A stretch of 64,000 nucleotides of DNA, taken from positions 22,004,276-22,068,275 of the forward strand of contig NC_079379.1 in the NCBI RefSeq assembly GCF_021018895.1, read 5' to 3'. The notes beneath the pieces are model-generated. The model did not search any database. It worked only from the letters and a program-made list of their open reading frames with translations, and had not been told where the DNA came from. Below are positions 39,701-53,700 of the stretch, piece by piece. Origin of the DNA: Seriola aureovittata. Taxonomy: Eukaryota; Chordata; Actinopteri; Carangiformes; Carangidae. Made by a program: the position numbers and the translations under genes. The first letter of the stretch is position 1, and each line of letters starts with the position of its first letter.

Positions 39701-42700
39701 ACTTGATGCATGGGGCCAACTTTTTGGCATCCTCAATCTAATAGCCTGAGTAGTATTTCAACCCCTGCAGCGGAAAAGCTTCAGCAAATTCCAGCCTGTT
39801 CAGCTCTCTGAAATATGCTGGCAGGAAAAGCTGAATAAATGACACAAAGCTACTTTGAGAAATTTTGGACCAAGACAGATGACCGAGGGTTGCAAGTGCT
39901 GGATTATTTGTTTTCTTTAGAGCAATATCATAGGGTGTTATTTTGCTTTTATCGTTAAGAAGTTAAGAGCAGCGTGTGGCACAGCTGTACGGAGGCGAGG
40001 GCATTTTTCTTTGAACAGATGGTATTGTAATTTAGTCGTCTGGGAAGAACAAGGCTTTCCTTCATCTTTTGATTTGCTTAATTTTCTTGCTTTGTTGTTT
40101 GCGTTTGTGACACCTGGATCCACGCGGCAGGTGAGGACAGGACAGTGTATTGTTGCACTCATTTGGATTTAGTACAGTGTGCAGGAAACAAATCCAGTGC
40201 CTGAAAAGCCTGCTCTGGGTGTCAGTGGCATCCTATCTGTTACAATGGTATTGTAGAGCACAGAGGAGCGGCTGTGATACTGCTGTTGTAACATGCAGTG
40301 CCAGGCCCTCTGTTAGTCTTCAGTGGCCTCAGAGGCCAGTCCTTATCTTTTAACAACACACCTCTCAGCCATCCACTGGCATACAAATGAAAGACTCACT
40401 TAGGGGCTGCTCTCTCTCTCTCTCTCTCCCTTCTCTGTCTCTACTCACCCCTCCTCCCTCCCTCAACCTCTCGCTGTCACGCTAATCCTGTTTAGTGTTG
40501 GAAACACAGCACTGTTGCAGCATTGTTGCGCTATTGTGCTCTCCAAGATATTCTGAGTAAATGATCTACCAGTAGCAACACATGAGATATTATAGTGGCC
40601 CCGCTCATGTGTCAGACACCAAAGAAAAGAATTATATTAAAAGTGCCAACGTGATTTATAAACCGAGCATGTTTCTCCCCTCAGCTGGCTTGTAACTCAT
40701 TTATAGAGTAGCGGCTCTAATAAATGGCAATAAGGTGCCGTAGTTAAAAGTTTAATGTGGTCCTTAATACCGGGCAGTTGTTGTCCAATGTGAGCGGACA
40801 GCACCTAGATAGACTCACCGTCGAGATGAGACGAGGACTCGGTTAACACAAATGGCACGTGGCTTGTGCTGAAAACTAATCAGGGTGTGTAATTCCTGCC
40901 CCGCTAACAATGTATGTGGCCTGCATCAGCAACAGAGTAATGTGTGTTATGACAGAGAACTGTCAATGGGAGGAAGCGAAGAGAAAGGTTTAATCAGAAT
41001 GATTTGATTCAGAAATGGTTTCCACGTGTGGAAAGAGATATTAATCACATCTGCTCAGACGGTGGTTCGGTCTTGGATGACGTATTGCATGTTCTGGTTT
41101 TGCCTCGTTAGTGGCCTGCAGCTGTCAGGATGTTGGTCGGTCTGTGTCAGACACACTTTTAGTCTTAGTCACATTTAAAAACCGCCTCTGGTGAAGTTTT
41201 TTACCTTTGATATAATACAAGATATATCATGAGTGAAATACACAGTCAGTTACTTGACTGCGTATTTTCACCTTGGAACTGCAGTGAACCAGTGAAATCT
41301 TTTCCTATGATATGGGACTTTTCACCTTGGTTACATAGCTTCTTCTTGACAGGCCTGGATTCAAGAGATCAAACCTTTTCCACATTTTCTTGCTTTGACC
41401 TACAACCGTCTGTCTGTCTCTGAATCTATTGAAAGGGACTCCAGTGAAATCGGTTTTGGATATTCATGGTCCCCGGAGGGTGAATCCTAATGTTTTACCA
41501 ACCGTGCAAACTTTCCCCAAGCTCCATGTTCATGGAGGAATTCCCACTTGGTCACAAGAAGTAGTTGATTGCCATAAAGTTAAGTACAGTCACAGTCGCC
41601 AGAGGATGAACCCTTAGCATTTTGGCTACTCTTCAAATGTTCCTGCAGCGACACTCTGCAGCAACAAAATGTCCTCTGTGTCGTCTTGGCAGATTGCCGT
41701 GGAATTCATGCTTCAGAGTGGGTGAAGACTTAAGATCTTAACGACCCTGTGGTCTTTTCTCTTTGGCAGCGTCATCAGTACGTTGTACATTTCGTCCAAC
41801 TCCTTATTACCATGACGTGTAATGGGGCATAATTTCTGCCTCCAGGGGCCGCCGGTAGGTCTTTCTGATTTTTTAAGGCTGTTAGTGATGAAAATCAGCC
41901 AGTGGTAGCATGTTTTCATTACATGAAATCATGTAATGCTGAACATTAAATTTGTCTCTAAGACCCCAACTGGGCGCAGCCCTGACGTTGTGTGCGGACG
42001 GCCTCTGGACATGATGCACAGACTGAACTGGCAAAATAAAATCCAAGTTAAGGCTGCTTGACTGCCAGTTCCTGTCCGCATGTCAAACTGTCCATGAGCT
42101 GAAACTGCTTCTGAGGCTGAGACCGGTGCCTTGCACGGTGTGGGTGAATGGGTGAATGAGAGGCAAACTGCACAGTGTTTTGGATGAAAATCCCTGTATA
42201 AATGCAGTCTGGATCAAACAGTCTCCCTCTTAAATATTCCACTTGTTCCACTTGTGGAAAACAGTATAATCTTCACAGCTGTACAAAAAAATGGAGGAAA
42301 CAGATCAAATAAAAGATAGTCACATGGTGTAAAATCGATGTTGAATGACAGAGAAGTAGAGCTATTGTTAAATGCCATAATATTAAATATGAATTACATG
42401 AAATGATTAAAAAGCATGTCAAGGTGAAGTCACAAAGCTCTACTGGAGACTGGAGTCCCTGTGGGAACATTATAGAAATATAAGCACATTGAGTGCTCTG
42501 TATTTTCTTTCCTTTTATAACATTAATAATATTTTCCCCATAATGTTCACGTCAGACTGAAGCAGCAAACTTTATTCATCAGGTGCGGTCTATTTGTTTT
42601 CTCACAAGAAATTCTCTGTACATCAGTAAACGATATTGCAGCTCAAATAAGAGGCTACAGGTTACTAATGAGGAGGAAAACTAAACAACATTTCAATTGA

Positions 42701-45700
42701 GACATGCTGTGTTATAGCAACACCCCCTGCTGTCTCCATAGCACAGGAACATAATAATGTATGTAAAAAATCCATTTAATTATTATTTCTCATGCACAAG
42801 AGAATTCATTTTGTCAATTCAGACACAAATCAAATTGAATATTTGAAATTGCATGTTTTCAGATCTCTGCGGGGTTTCAGCAGTGAAACTTGTTCCACTG
42901 AAACAACGTCGTATTAAATTGTGATAAAAGTTTGTGATATCAGTCGCTTATATGACTGGTACGGCCCACGCAGCTCATTATTTTTAATTAATCCCACCTT
43001 TTCAGTTTGCTCCTGCCAGCATTTCATGATACAGTCACCGCTGCTCTGTGTCATTAACCATTGAAAACTCAGCCCCTAAAGGCGATCACATGTCTGTGTC
43101 TCTGATTGCCTCATGAACTTTCTTTTTTCTTTTTTTTTCTTTTCAAATCAGATTTTATTTATAAGCAGCCAAGATGTGCAGTGCCTAGACTTACTGTTAA
43201 TTTGTAATGTTCACAAGTTTCACTCTCCATATATAGTCCAGCTGGACTAGATGCTAGCAGTGCTAATTGAGTTTGTTGATAATAAACAGCACAGCATTCA
43301 TTTTTTCATTGCAGTGCATGATGTTTACATTTATATTCTTTTTCTTCTTTTTAACCTTTTGACATCAGTTTTGTACATATGCAGTAAACTAGTAGAGACG
43401 TAGCATTGTGTCATCAAGAGGTTTAAACTCACATTAACAGAATACACCCTCTCTTTAGTCTTATTGTCACGTGTCTGTAAGAAGCAAAGCGTAGCTATGG
43501 CTTCATTTGATGTGTAGAAAAAGTCTGTGGTTAGTGTGTAGTAACCAGTGGAGACAGCTGACTGTGTCATCTTGTACAGGTTTTGACTCTCTTCATGTTT
43601 TTGTGTCTCACTTGACAACAGAGCCTCCTTTCCCGACCTGGGCTACAATGATTTTACTCTTTGTCCTGCTGAGATTCCCGCCATTCAAAATTCATATAAC
43701 CATGTGTGTTTATTGCAGCGTGCAGTAGGTACTGTGCAACAGAGACATTTCACCTTTATTCTGACAGACACACAGAGAGAGAGAGAGAGACAGGAAAGTC
43801 ATACACCCGGCGCAAAGCAGTGCAAAGTGCAACACAAGTGTCTTGGCTAGTTTCAGACCGACTGTCATTTTCCCGCCCAACACCCATGTAGTTTGAATAG
43901 CAAATACACTTGCGTCCATCTGAGCGCGTGGTCAGGCACATTGTCGGCGCATTGCTATCTTGAGGCTGTGGAAAGCGATGACCTTGATTGACCTCCACAG
44001 CTTTTTCCCATTCATCACCTAAATTTAGCTAACGTTTCTGTGAGTGCTTTGTCTTGTTGTTGTGACAATGTTAAAGTGAATCGTGTGCTCCAGTATTTCG
44101 TTTGGCTTCAGTCGTTCAGAAGTTGCCCATCAAACCACTTGTACCCTGCTATGAGAGCGCCGACCTCCATCAGTGGAGGGGCTGAAGCGCAGGAGACTCC
44201 TTTTACCGACTTAAGTTGCAACTTTGAACAAATTGCAAATTGCATTGTATTTTTTTTCCACCACTTTTAAATACTTAACAGTTCATTGATAAAATACAGC
44301 TGATTGTAACCTGATTCCCAGCACAGGATGTGGGAGATAAATCCAGCAGTTTTAAAGAAAAACATTTGTAATTTCTTGTACAGTAACTCTAGCTGCCACT
44401 GTTTTTTCTTTGTAGTGTTGTGAACTACTACTGAGATTATCTGAGAGCTACTGCAAGAACTCAGTCATACTTTATCCCCAAAGACCAAGATGTCAGGACA
44501 AGATGAGAACATGGGGTTGGTTGACTTAGTCTACAAAGTACAGTATCAGTCTCGTCCGTCTGATGTTAATCTCATACATATTTATGATCGGGCCTGCTTC
44601 TCGTGCCAGATCAGAATAAAACTGATGATTATTAATATCCATCAAGCAGGGCCGTCGTATTATTTGATATCTGTATCTACGAGTGAATATTGTTAGGATT
44701 TGTTCAGCACTGCTTATCAGTAGAGGGGCCCGAGTCAGACCGGATCCAAATTCTATGTTGTCTAATTGTGTTGGGTAGGGTCTGGTTTGACATGTCCAAC
44801 TTTTATTGTTAGTGCAGGAGGTTGACATATTATATCATTTATATTATATAAATATATAATATTTACTTCTTACTTACTTCTGACGACATTATTATTATTA
44901 TTATTATTGTATCGCTGCTTCTTTTTTTTTCCACCACGCCCGCTTGTTAATTGATTGAATTAATTGGTAGTCGACTGTGAATATATGGCACGCCGTCCCT
45001 GACTCTTATACTGCACGTAGCACCAGCTTTGTTATCTTTTCTGTTCCCACGCTTCAGAGCTTTTCAGTCTGTCTGCTAGAAACTCCCCAATATGTAACAA
45101 CACCAAGGAACTTATCATCAGCAGTGGATGGCTACATGTCGGGGAGAGGTTCATTTTACAGAAGGCAAACTGAAGATGTTAATCAGGAATGCATGTAATG
45201 CCTGTACGATACAGTATTATGCAACGTAAAATGACTCAAATTACAGCCAAAAAAATCACCATTACGTTGAATAAATCTCAAAACATAACAATGATGGAGC
45301 ATTATGAGCTTCACAATGGTCACATTTATTTTGTATAGCAGCTTGATTATGTTAAGCTGTGCAGTAACATGGATTATTTTTTTTATTTTTTTTATTCTGG
45401 GACTTTAAACAAAACTACAAATGTTCCGAAAGACACATTGACTTTCTTGCTGATGCATTTTTTTCTGAGATTACCTTGTTCAGAAATCATTTCCACAGTC
45501 CACTTCCCCTCTATTTGCCACTTACAGATCTTAACAAACAAATATTAAAATGTTTTTACTGTCGTCAGTGTTGTCATTGTTATTATCTTTGCCAAGAACT
45601 ATTCAAAATTTGCCAGGGTAATTATTTTGTCTTTTGTGTTTCAACTGACAGGAAAGAGGTCATGGTGGGAAATTGCAAATCAAAGTCTACAATTTATCTG

Positions 45701-48700
45701 CCGGTTGAAAAGTGCTTTTAATTACAGCCTTTTTGACAAAATTGCATTGCTTTTTGAGAACAGCCATTTGTATTGTTTTTCAAAGGTGGGGTTCAAGGGG
45801 TTTACATTGTGAAAACTACAGTTATTGACTAAACTTAGTCCCTGCATTAGCATGGGGAATTGTCGACTTTGCAAAAGGTCTTGTAGCTGCAGAACTACAA
45901 AATGCCAGGAGGGACTTGAATTCCCTTTAAGCTACCTCTAGACAAATAAAAGAGAGCTGAGAAAGACCTCTGCAAAAACCAACGGACCTCCCACTCACAC
46001 AAACAACAACAGGAATACAAACAAGTGCTGAATACCACTCTATGGGAGGAACAAGGAGAGGTTTGAGGATATAAAATGGACTTCTGTAATGCACCTGCCA
46101 CAGTTTAAGAAAATAAATGTTTAAAGGTCCCGTATTGTATAAACATTTCCGTGATTTTTTTAAATTATAAAGCAGGTTTAAGTTCTATATTAATACTGTG
46201 AAAGTGTCAGAGTGCTCAGTCCACAGAGAAATGCACACAGCCTGTATTCAGGAACTGAGCCTTAAGACGAGTCATCATGAGCTTTGTGATGTCACAATGA
46301 AGCAGACGCTGCTCTCAGTCACGCCCCGAGTCCTGCTCCCCTGGACCTGCCATCCAACCTTGCAGGATTTGGTTTCTCTTAGTATTTTCCTGAAATCTGC
46401 TATGTTTTTATTCGATTGCTCATGAAACAATCAGCCAATCAGAAGAGATGAGGCTCAGAGCTTCTCTACTGATTGGCTCATCGACTTATTGTTACGAGAG
46501 CTCCGGAGAGAAACCTGAGAGAGGAGATGTAGAACTACACTGAGATGCCTTTTGGCTCTTAAAATCATAAATATATCTTCTTATGGATCAACACAAGAAA
46601 CCTGTAAAATATGGGACCTTTAAGCAACTGTTGCACCAAACCTAATATTTCAAAAACAAGAAACAAGGAAGTCTCATGACATCTTTGTTGAGAGTCACGT
46701 GTAGTTCCTTCAGACATACTTCGTTACTGGAGGATTAAAGATAAAAGAGTCAATTCAAATACTGTCATTTGGCAAATGCATGTTTCTAATCAGGATTTAG
46801 GGCCTTAATAATAATATTGATGTGATGAGCATTTTCTGCCGCTGCTAAATCTTACAGACGTTCATTTCAAGCATGCAAATCAGGGGCAGATGGAATTAGC
46901 CAGGAAGTGTGTGGGGGATGAGAGATGTGTCGCAAGGGGTCGACGTCTTTTGTGGAACGTAAGTCCCATTTATCCCAAATTAGGACGGGTGCGGCACTGG
47001 TTTCCCTTTGATGTTCTTCTTGGCGGGGGCCTGGGTGGGTTGCACACGCGGGGGGGGGGGGGGGGGACGACGGGGCAGATTGCTGGAGCACAAACAGATG
47101 TTCAAGGCTCATCCTTTGAGGTGGTGATGAAACGTAGCCACAGCGAGAGTCTTTACATCCTACTGTCAGTCAATTGACACAGAGACAAGGGCAGGGCTGC
47201 AGTTGGCACTTTAATGCCGCTGCATATGGGCTGCTATTTCAACAGCCGCAGAAGAAGCAGTTTGACCTATATCTGTGCTAAGTTGATGGCTTCTGTGCCC
47301 TGCAATGTCTTTTCAAAAAGATACCCTATAAGAATTTGATGGATAGGAATACAATCCGTAATATAAAACCATGATTTGGTAATAGTTCTCATTTAATCGT
47401 CCTCCAGAAATAGTCGCAAACTGACATCAGAAAGCACAAAGCTGCTCCTTCTCTACTTATGTCTGTTCGACCTCTTCACTCTACATTTCAACAGGTTTGT
47501 GATGTTGCACAGGTTGTCATATCAACATCTCTTCGCTGTCAAAATGTTTACTGGTGGTCTGCCTTTTGTGCCTCACCTAACCTTTGCATTTTATCTGTGC
47601 TTCCTCAGGAATATGACGATGGCTACGGAACGGCTTATGATGACCAGGGATATGAATCGTACGACAACAACTACAGTAATCAAGGACAAAAGTAAGTTCT
47701 GCAGTTTTTTTCCTAAAGCTCCAGGAATTGACTTAAAATCAAAGCTGAACTAATCAGTATTTTTATATTAATAATGGGTCAAATGACTGTGTAATGTGAA
47801 AGGTAACAATCATGAAGAACCCACAGATAATTAATCACCTGACTCTCCAGCTCCTCTCAGCCTTAGGGTGCGTTTTAGGCTGTTTCAGCTCATTGTTTTG
47901 GTTTTATTTTTGCTTCTCTCTCAGTGCTCTCATCAACCTCATTTCCAGCTGCTGACAGCTGTTTTCTGTTGAACATAGTGGAACATTTAGCAGCTAAAGA
48001 GCTAGAGATTATATATTAATGCATGCTAATGCATTCACTACAACATCTGTAACAGAGATAAGTAATATACAACATGTCGGCCTTCAAAAATGTAGTGATT
48101 GAATCAATTAAAAAACGGTCCAACATTAATATTCTGTGTGGTGATAGAATTCAGAATTTACAATCATGTGTTTCCATTATTTTATCCGCCTGACTTAAAT
48201 GAATGAAGATGAATGAAGGGCAGATAACAAACACCTCTTTGTACGATGCAATACAATTCAACTGCATCAGCCTCCACACTGACACATACAGTAGAATCAA
48301 GAATCAACACACTCAACAAAACGTTATGGCCTTGATGAAGTTAGGATTTACTGTTGCATTAGTTTGAGCCAGGTGTAACTGATAAAGTGTTAACTGAGCG
48401 TACTGAGTTATCTTGTTATCATGCTTCAGAGTTCGTAACAGTGCACTGGATTAAAGAGCACTTGAATATGTACTGAGTTGTATCAATGTCTTTCAAAGTC
48501 AAGTTTATGAACTGCATCTGAGGTCGTGTGAGGTTTGCTGCTGTCTGGCCATTGGGCTTCAGTAAATATAAGACAATACAAGGTAAAATTGAGATTCTTG
48601 AGGGTTGAGAGCAGCTGGATTATGGCGCCTGAGCCGTTAGGAGTCATTCATGCTCATTTTCTTCTAAAACTCTAAAGAACACTTCCTGTTAGTGAGGTTT

Positions 48701-50637
48701 CTTGTGAGGTGTGAAATGTTTTGATTGACCTTTGAGTTGGTCTTTCAGATTAACTGAAAAGAAGCAGAATTTAACATTGACTAATTCCAGTTTGGCCTTA
48801 AAAGTAAACCGCTCCCTTGCAGCCTCAGGGGAATTAATTGCAGCTCATTATGTTAAATGTATTATCTTCGTTTTAATCGCCCTTAAAAACATCTGGCCTG
48901 AGGTGCATTTTCCTCAATGTGTTTCCCGTGTCAATGCAAGACAAACAGTCTTAGTGGTATGTTGCTCCATATAACCGAAGGTCCTGCACGGCTAAATGCA
49001 GAATATTGATTTTCTTATATCCAGGGAGCTATCACACTCTCCAAGCCACACAAGGTCAAAGGCTTTCGCTCTGGTTTGTTGGTGTCCCACTGTATTTCAT
49101 CAGCGCACAATGTGCCGCATTTATGTATGCCTGTGTGCCACTTCAAAGAAAGAATGATAGTTGCCACATTTAGTGTGTCAGAAATTGGATTGTATTGGCA
49201 GCGACAGGAAAAAAGGAAAACAGACACAGAGAAGAAAAGAGGAAAAAAAAAATCATTATTCTGTCCCTTGGCTTTTGTAAGTAGAGTGGTCAGTTTTTTC
49301 TTTTGTGGAGGTGTCAGGATGTATGTCACCCAGGCTTCATCCATCTTTTGTGCTATCTCTCTTTTTTTGGAGGAGGAGGGGGGGCAGTTCACACACCCAC
49401 ACGTACAAGCATTCCTCTTCCTCTAACACACCGAGGGATGTATCATGAAGTGGTATAGAGATGCTCGCTTGGTGGATGCAGGTCTGCCTCAGGAATCTGC
49501 AGCTATTTGTTTTAAAAGGAAAGCAAAGCACAGAGGGGGAGAGGGTGGTGTGGAGGGGGTGGGGTGGGGGGGCTCTGGTGGCAGCACAGAAGAAAAATGG
49601 AGTCCATCATGTAAAGGCTGGAGGCTGGGTCGACTCAAAGAGATTTTCATGTCTGTTATCTGGTGGGAGACGAAGCAACTAATAGGGACCAGACAGCTAA
49701 GTATGCGCCTCCAGAGACAGCTGATTCACTTACTTCTTCTCTTGTTTTCTGTCCTGCGTCCTGGATTTGGATGAAAAGTTACTGTTAGTGCAGGCTCACA
49801 TTATGCATGTACACAATTATACAAGCTTAACACAGCACTTCAGTGATATGATCGGCCTGGGATTGATCTTTTTCACGGTGTGTCCACAAACACTTTATTT
49901 TTGAAGTGTTGAGCCTAAAGAAGATATATTTGTGGTTTTAAGAACCAAAAACCGTCTCAGTGTAGTTTTACATCTCCTCTCTCAGGCTTCTCTCTGGAGC
50001 TCTAGTAACAACAGGTTGGTGAGCCAATCAGAAGAGAGGAGGCTCTGAGCCTCTGAGCCTCCTCTCTTCTGACCGACTGTTTTCTGAGTAATAGAATAAA
50101 AATATATAGCAACTCTCAGGTAAAACCAAATCCTGCAAAGTTAGACGCTGGGTCCAGGTGGGCAGGGCTTTGGGATTGGCTGAGAGCGGTGACTGCTTTG
50201 TTGTGACATCACAAAGTAGGAGAAGTCCTGACGACTCGTTTTAAGGCTCAGTTTCTGAATCCAGGCTGTGTGCATTTCTCTGTGGACTGAGGCTTTGATA
50301 CTTTCACAGTATTAATATAGAACCTAGACCTGCTTTATAATCAAAACAGACTTGAAAGTCTCACTTTATACAATATGGAACCTTTAAATACTTCTATTCC
50401 AAACCACAGGATCATATTACAGTGCATATTATGTGTCCATAGTAATCCGCTCATTACCTTTAATTATTGCATTTTAAGAACAGGGAATAATACTGCAACA
50501 TAATACCGTGCCTCCCTCCGCAGCTTCCTCTTCATAGTCACAATCCTATTTAGCTTTATGATGGACAAAGGTGCCTTATTTTCATCCCGAGCCTGAGGAA
50601 AGTCATAGCAGGTCCCAGCTGCTGCAGGACCTCGAGG

Positions 50638-50707
<70 letters not shown>

Positions 50708-53700
50708 TGTGTGGACAAGAAGGCTCTCCTAACAATGTTTCTCGCAGCCTAAGGAGCTCCTACTCACCAATCTGAGCTCTGACTGCGTGGCAGGATTTCA
50801 GTTGCCGGAGGATAACAAGCAGAACAATTTACAGTCTCTCTGTCATGGTATTACCCCGATGGCTTATGCTAGAAACAGGCCTGCCATTTGTGAACACGAA
50901 AGGAGAGAAAGAAGGAGGGGGGTGTTAGAGGCTGCCTATAATGCTGCATCAGTGGATTTACTGATACCTTCATTAACTTGAAATATATATTCCATGTAAC
51001 ATGCAATTCAGTCGGCTGTGGGTGGTGATCACGGTTTGGCGAGTCAGTCAAATAATTAAGCAGTGTTTTATCAGTGGAAAAATTAAATCTGCACTAAACT
51101 GAGGGTTTATTCCACTTTTATCTTTAAAAAAAAAATCAGAGCTGTTTTAGCTCTTCCAGACAAAAAGACCATGTACTGGTGCTAAATTAATAAATTACCA
51201 TCAGAATATGATGTGATTATTAGATTTGGTAAAACTGCAAACGATCGTTTTCTGAAATCGTCTGAATTAAATTTAAATTAGTTTAGTTTAAATTGAAAAT
51301 TAGTTCATTACAGTCCTGATAAACCTAGTCCTGTAGCAATTACAGGTAACGTATGCAGTAAACAAAGGTATTAAAAACACTGCCCCCGAGCGCTACTGAT
51401 GCTTAAGAACTAGATACCATGCAACAAAAAAAAAGATTCTCCATTAAAAGTCAAACGCTGTGTCTCAAATTGGATATTTCAGTCAGTGCGCTGACATATA
51501 GTACGCTGTGTACACAGTGTAATCACTGGCATAGTGTGTGGATTTCAACACTGCCCTTGTGCGACGTGTCGTCCTCCTTCTTCGCTTCCTGTTTTCACAA
51601 GTTTGAAAATACGTTGGAGGTCCCTCCCCTTCCTCTACGTAGCCAAGATGGCGCCCATTGAGGGTGAGAAGTGTCCATCATTTTACCCCCATCTGGGTAT
51701 TTATACTGCACTGCATGTTGCCATACTCAAAATAGCAAGTTTGAGTATAGATGTACGCAAACTTAAAATTTTATGTTTTTGGTTTTAGTATTCTTAGCCG
51801 AAAAATGTACGTCAGTGTTGAAAAGCAAAAGTACTTATTAGGACAAAATCATTTATTTCGTCCTATGACTTTGTCCTAATTGTCTTTGTTTACAGCAACA
51901 ATAAAACCTCATGAGTTGATAGAATGATTTTGTAGCATTTTACAAAGTAACTAGTTGAGGCATAAATTAATAAAAATTATAATATAGTCGTCTGAATCAC
52001 AGTTGGGTAATTTACTTAAAAGCTACTATAAATCTTTAGCTACTAAATAGTTTTAATAATAATATTATATAAAATTATTCTCATAGTGGTTTTAACGTTG
52101 TACTTCGCTGCAGAACTCGAGTCCATAAACTCTGTTACTTTACATCTGTGTGTCGCTGCTGAACAGTGAAGATGATAAAATCTTAATGTTCTCTGTTGTT
52201 TTAAACTGATGCAAAATGTGATGCTGCACATTACCGTACACAAAATTAAATAAAATAAAAAACATTACCCACTGACAAATGAGACAAGACAACCTGTGTA
52301 ACTATACTGTACACATCCTGTCACACAGAGCAGCTAGAATTGAGTAATTTAGACGTAATCAAATTTGAAAGGCAAATAAGGCACTCACAACCTTAAGACA
52401 TGAGACTTAAACTAAAAAGCAGTTTCTCGACGCCCTGAAGACATTTCACAACATTTAAATCTTTCAGAAGAGAGCTGACGCCTCGGGGAACCTCGTGGAA
52501 AGCTACCTCAGCATGACAGCCATGGCAGCTCCCAGATCACAGCCTCCACTCACTGTGTTTATCCACCACAGAGTACTGAGCTACCGTCTGTTTTGGAGAT
52601 GCGGCGGAGGGGTTTCATCTCGGGAGAGTTTATCGGGAGCCGCAGCAGTTAGGTACCAATCGAGTGCTAAGGTCAAGGAGGCTGGAGGAGGCTGCTTGTG
52701 TGGAGAGCGTCTCAAATTTTATTAGCAGAGAGAAGGTGATGTCTCTGTAGGGAAATGAGAGGGATGACAGCTGTGGCACAGCCCTGGCCGGACACTCGCT
52801 GAGGTCACGGCGAGGTCGTCTCTCTTGTAGCTCCGGCACGATCAAAGCATTATTTCGTACTTGACACCTCAGAGACTGCCGGCTGCCGACACCTCGCACC
52901 TTCCCTTGCACCTTGCTTTGGTACGCTACATCGTAGGCTAGATCCCAGAGGCCCGCGGGTACACGGATAGCTGTGTGACAGCGTTTTAAAGGGCAGACGC
53001 ATCCCTGAGGAACAACTGTAAATCTTAGTACAAGAAGACGGACACAGAGGAGGAGAACAGAGGAGGAGAGTGGCTGGATTTTTAAGTTTCTCTGTGTTGC
53101 AGTCTAGGATCAATTGCTCAAAAGAGCCTCAACACCAGCATGCACACACAAACCTCCAGTCTGACTATTATTCAGCAAATCACTTTGGGGCTAGTTACTC
53201 ATTTTTTATACTGCAAAACGCTGCAAAAAGACTATAATACATCTGCAGGAGCTGAGGTGTGAATATTTCCGTCGGATCGTCGTCAGAAACACCTCATTAT
53301 CAAACACTGAAAAGCAAGATATCAAACAGTTTCAACTTCCTTGACAGTTCTGTCAATGTAGAATCTTTCTGTGTGCGCACACAGACAAGAACACTCATTA
53401 TACAACACAAAGGGAGGGCCGGAGGTGGCTAACAATAGCTAATGCTAAGGTACATTCACAGGTATGCTTGTAGCTCTCTGCGTACTGCTGTAACATAAAG
53501 AAATACCACAGAGCATCCAGCTCTCTGCTATAAAACGTGGTCATTACAGCGGTGAATCATCGGGTCTCCCAGCAAAGTACCACAGGGGGCAGTGAATACA
53601 GAAGTAGGGACAGGGAGTTTATGATCTGTCTACACGGCTTTACATCTATGGTGCTGCCAGTGGTAAGCTGGTCATCAAGGCAGCTCAGCAGTCAGTAATG

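Larger units (their letters stand above)
35852..47608 (+). other. khdrbs3 intron 6
   Basis: An 11,757-bp phase-0 intron. It contains two copies of a dispersed repeat (about 39120 and 41430), RTE-like LINE-tail fragments (about 39360 and 42118), an (ATT)n tract (44888), one full-length MITE (46121-46623) and a polyG tract (47050). A 157-codon minus-strand open frame at 39019-39492 overlaps the repeat fragments and is not supported as a gene. The remaining sequence looks unique, but I can assign no function. Confidence 0.9.
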
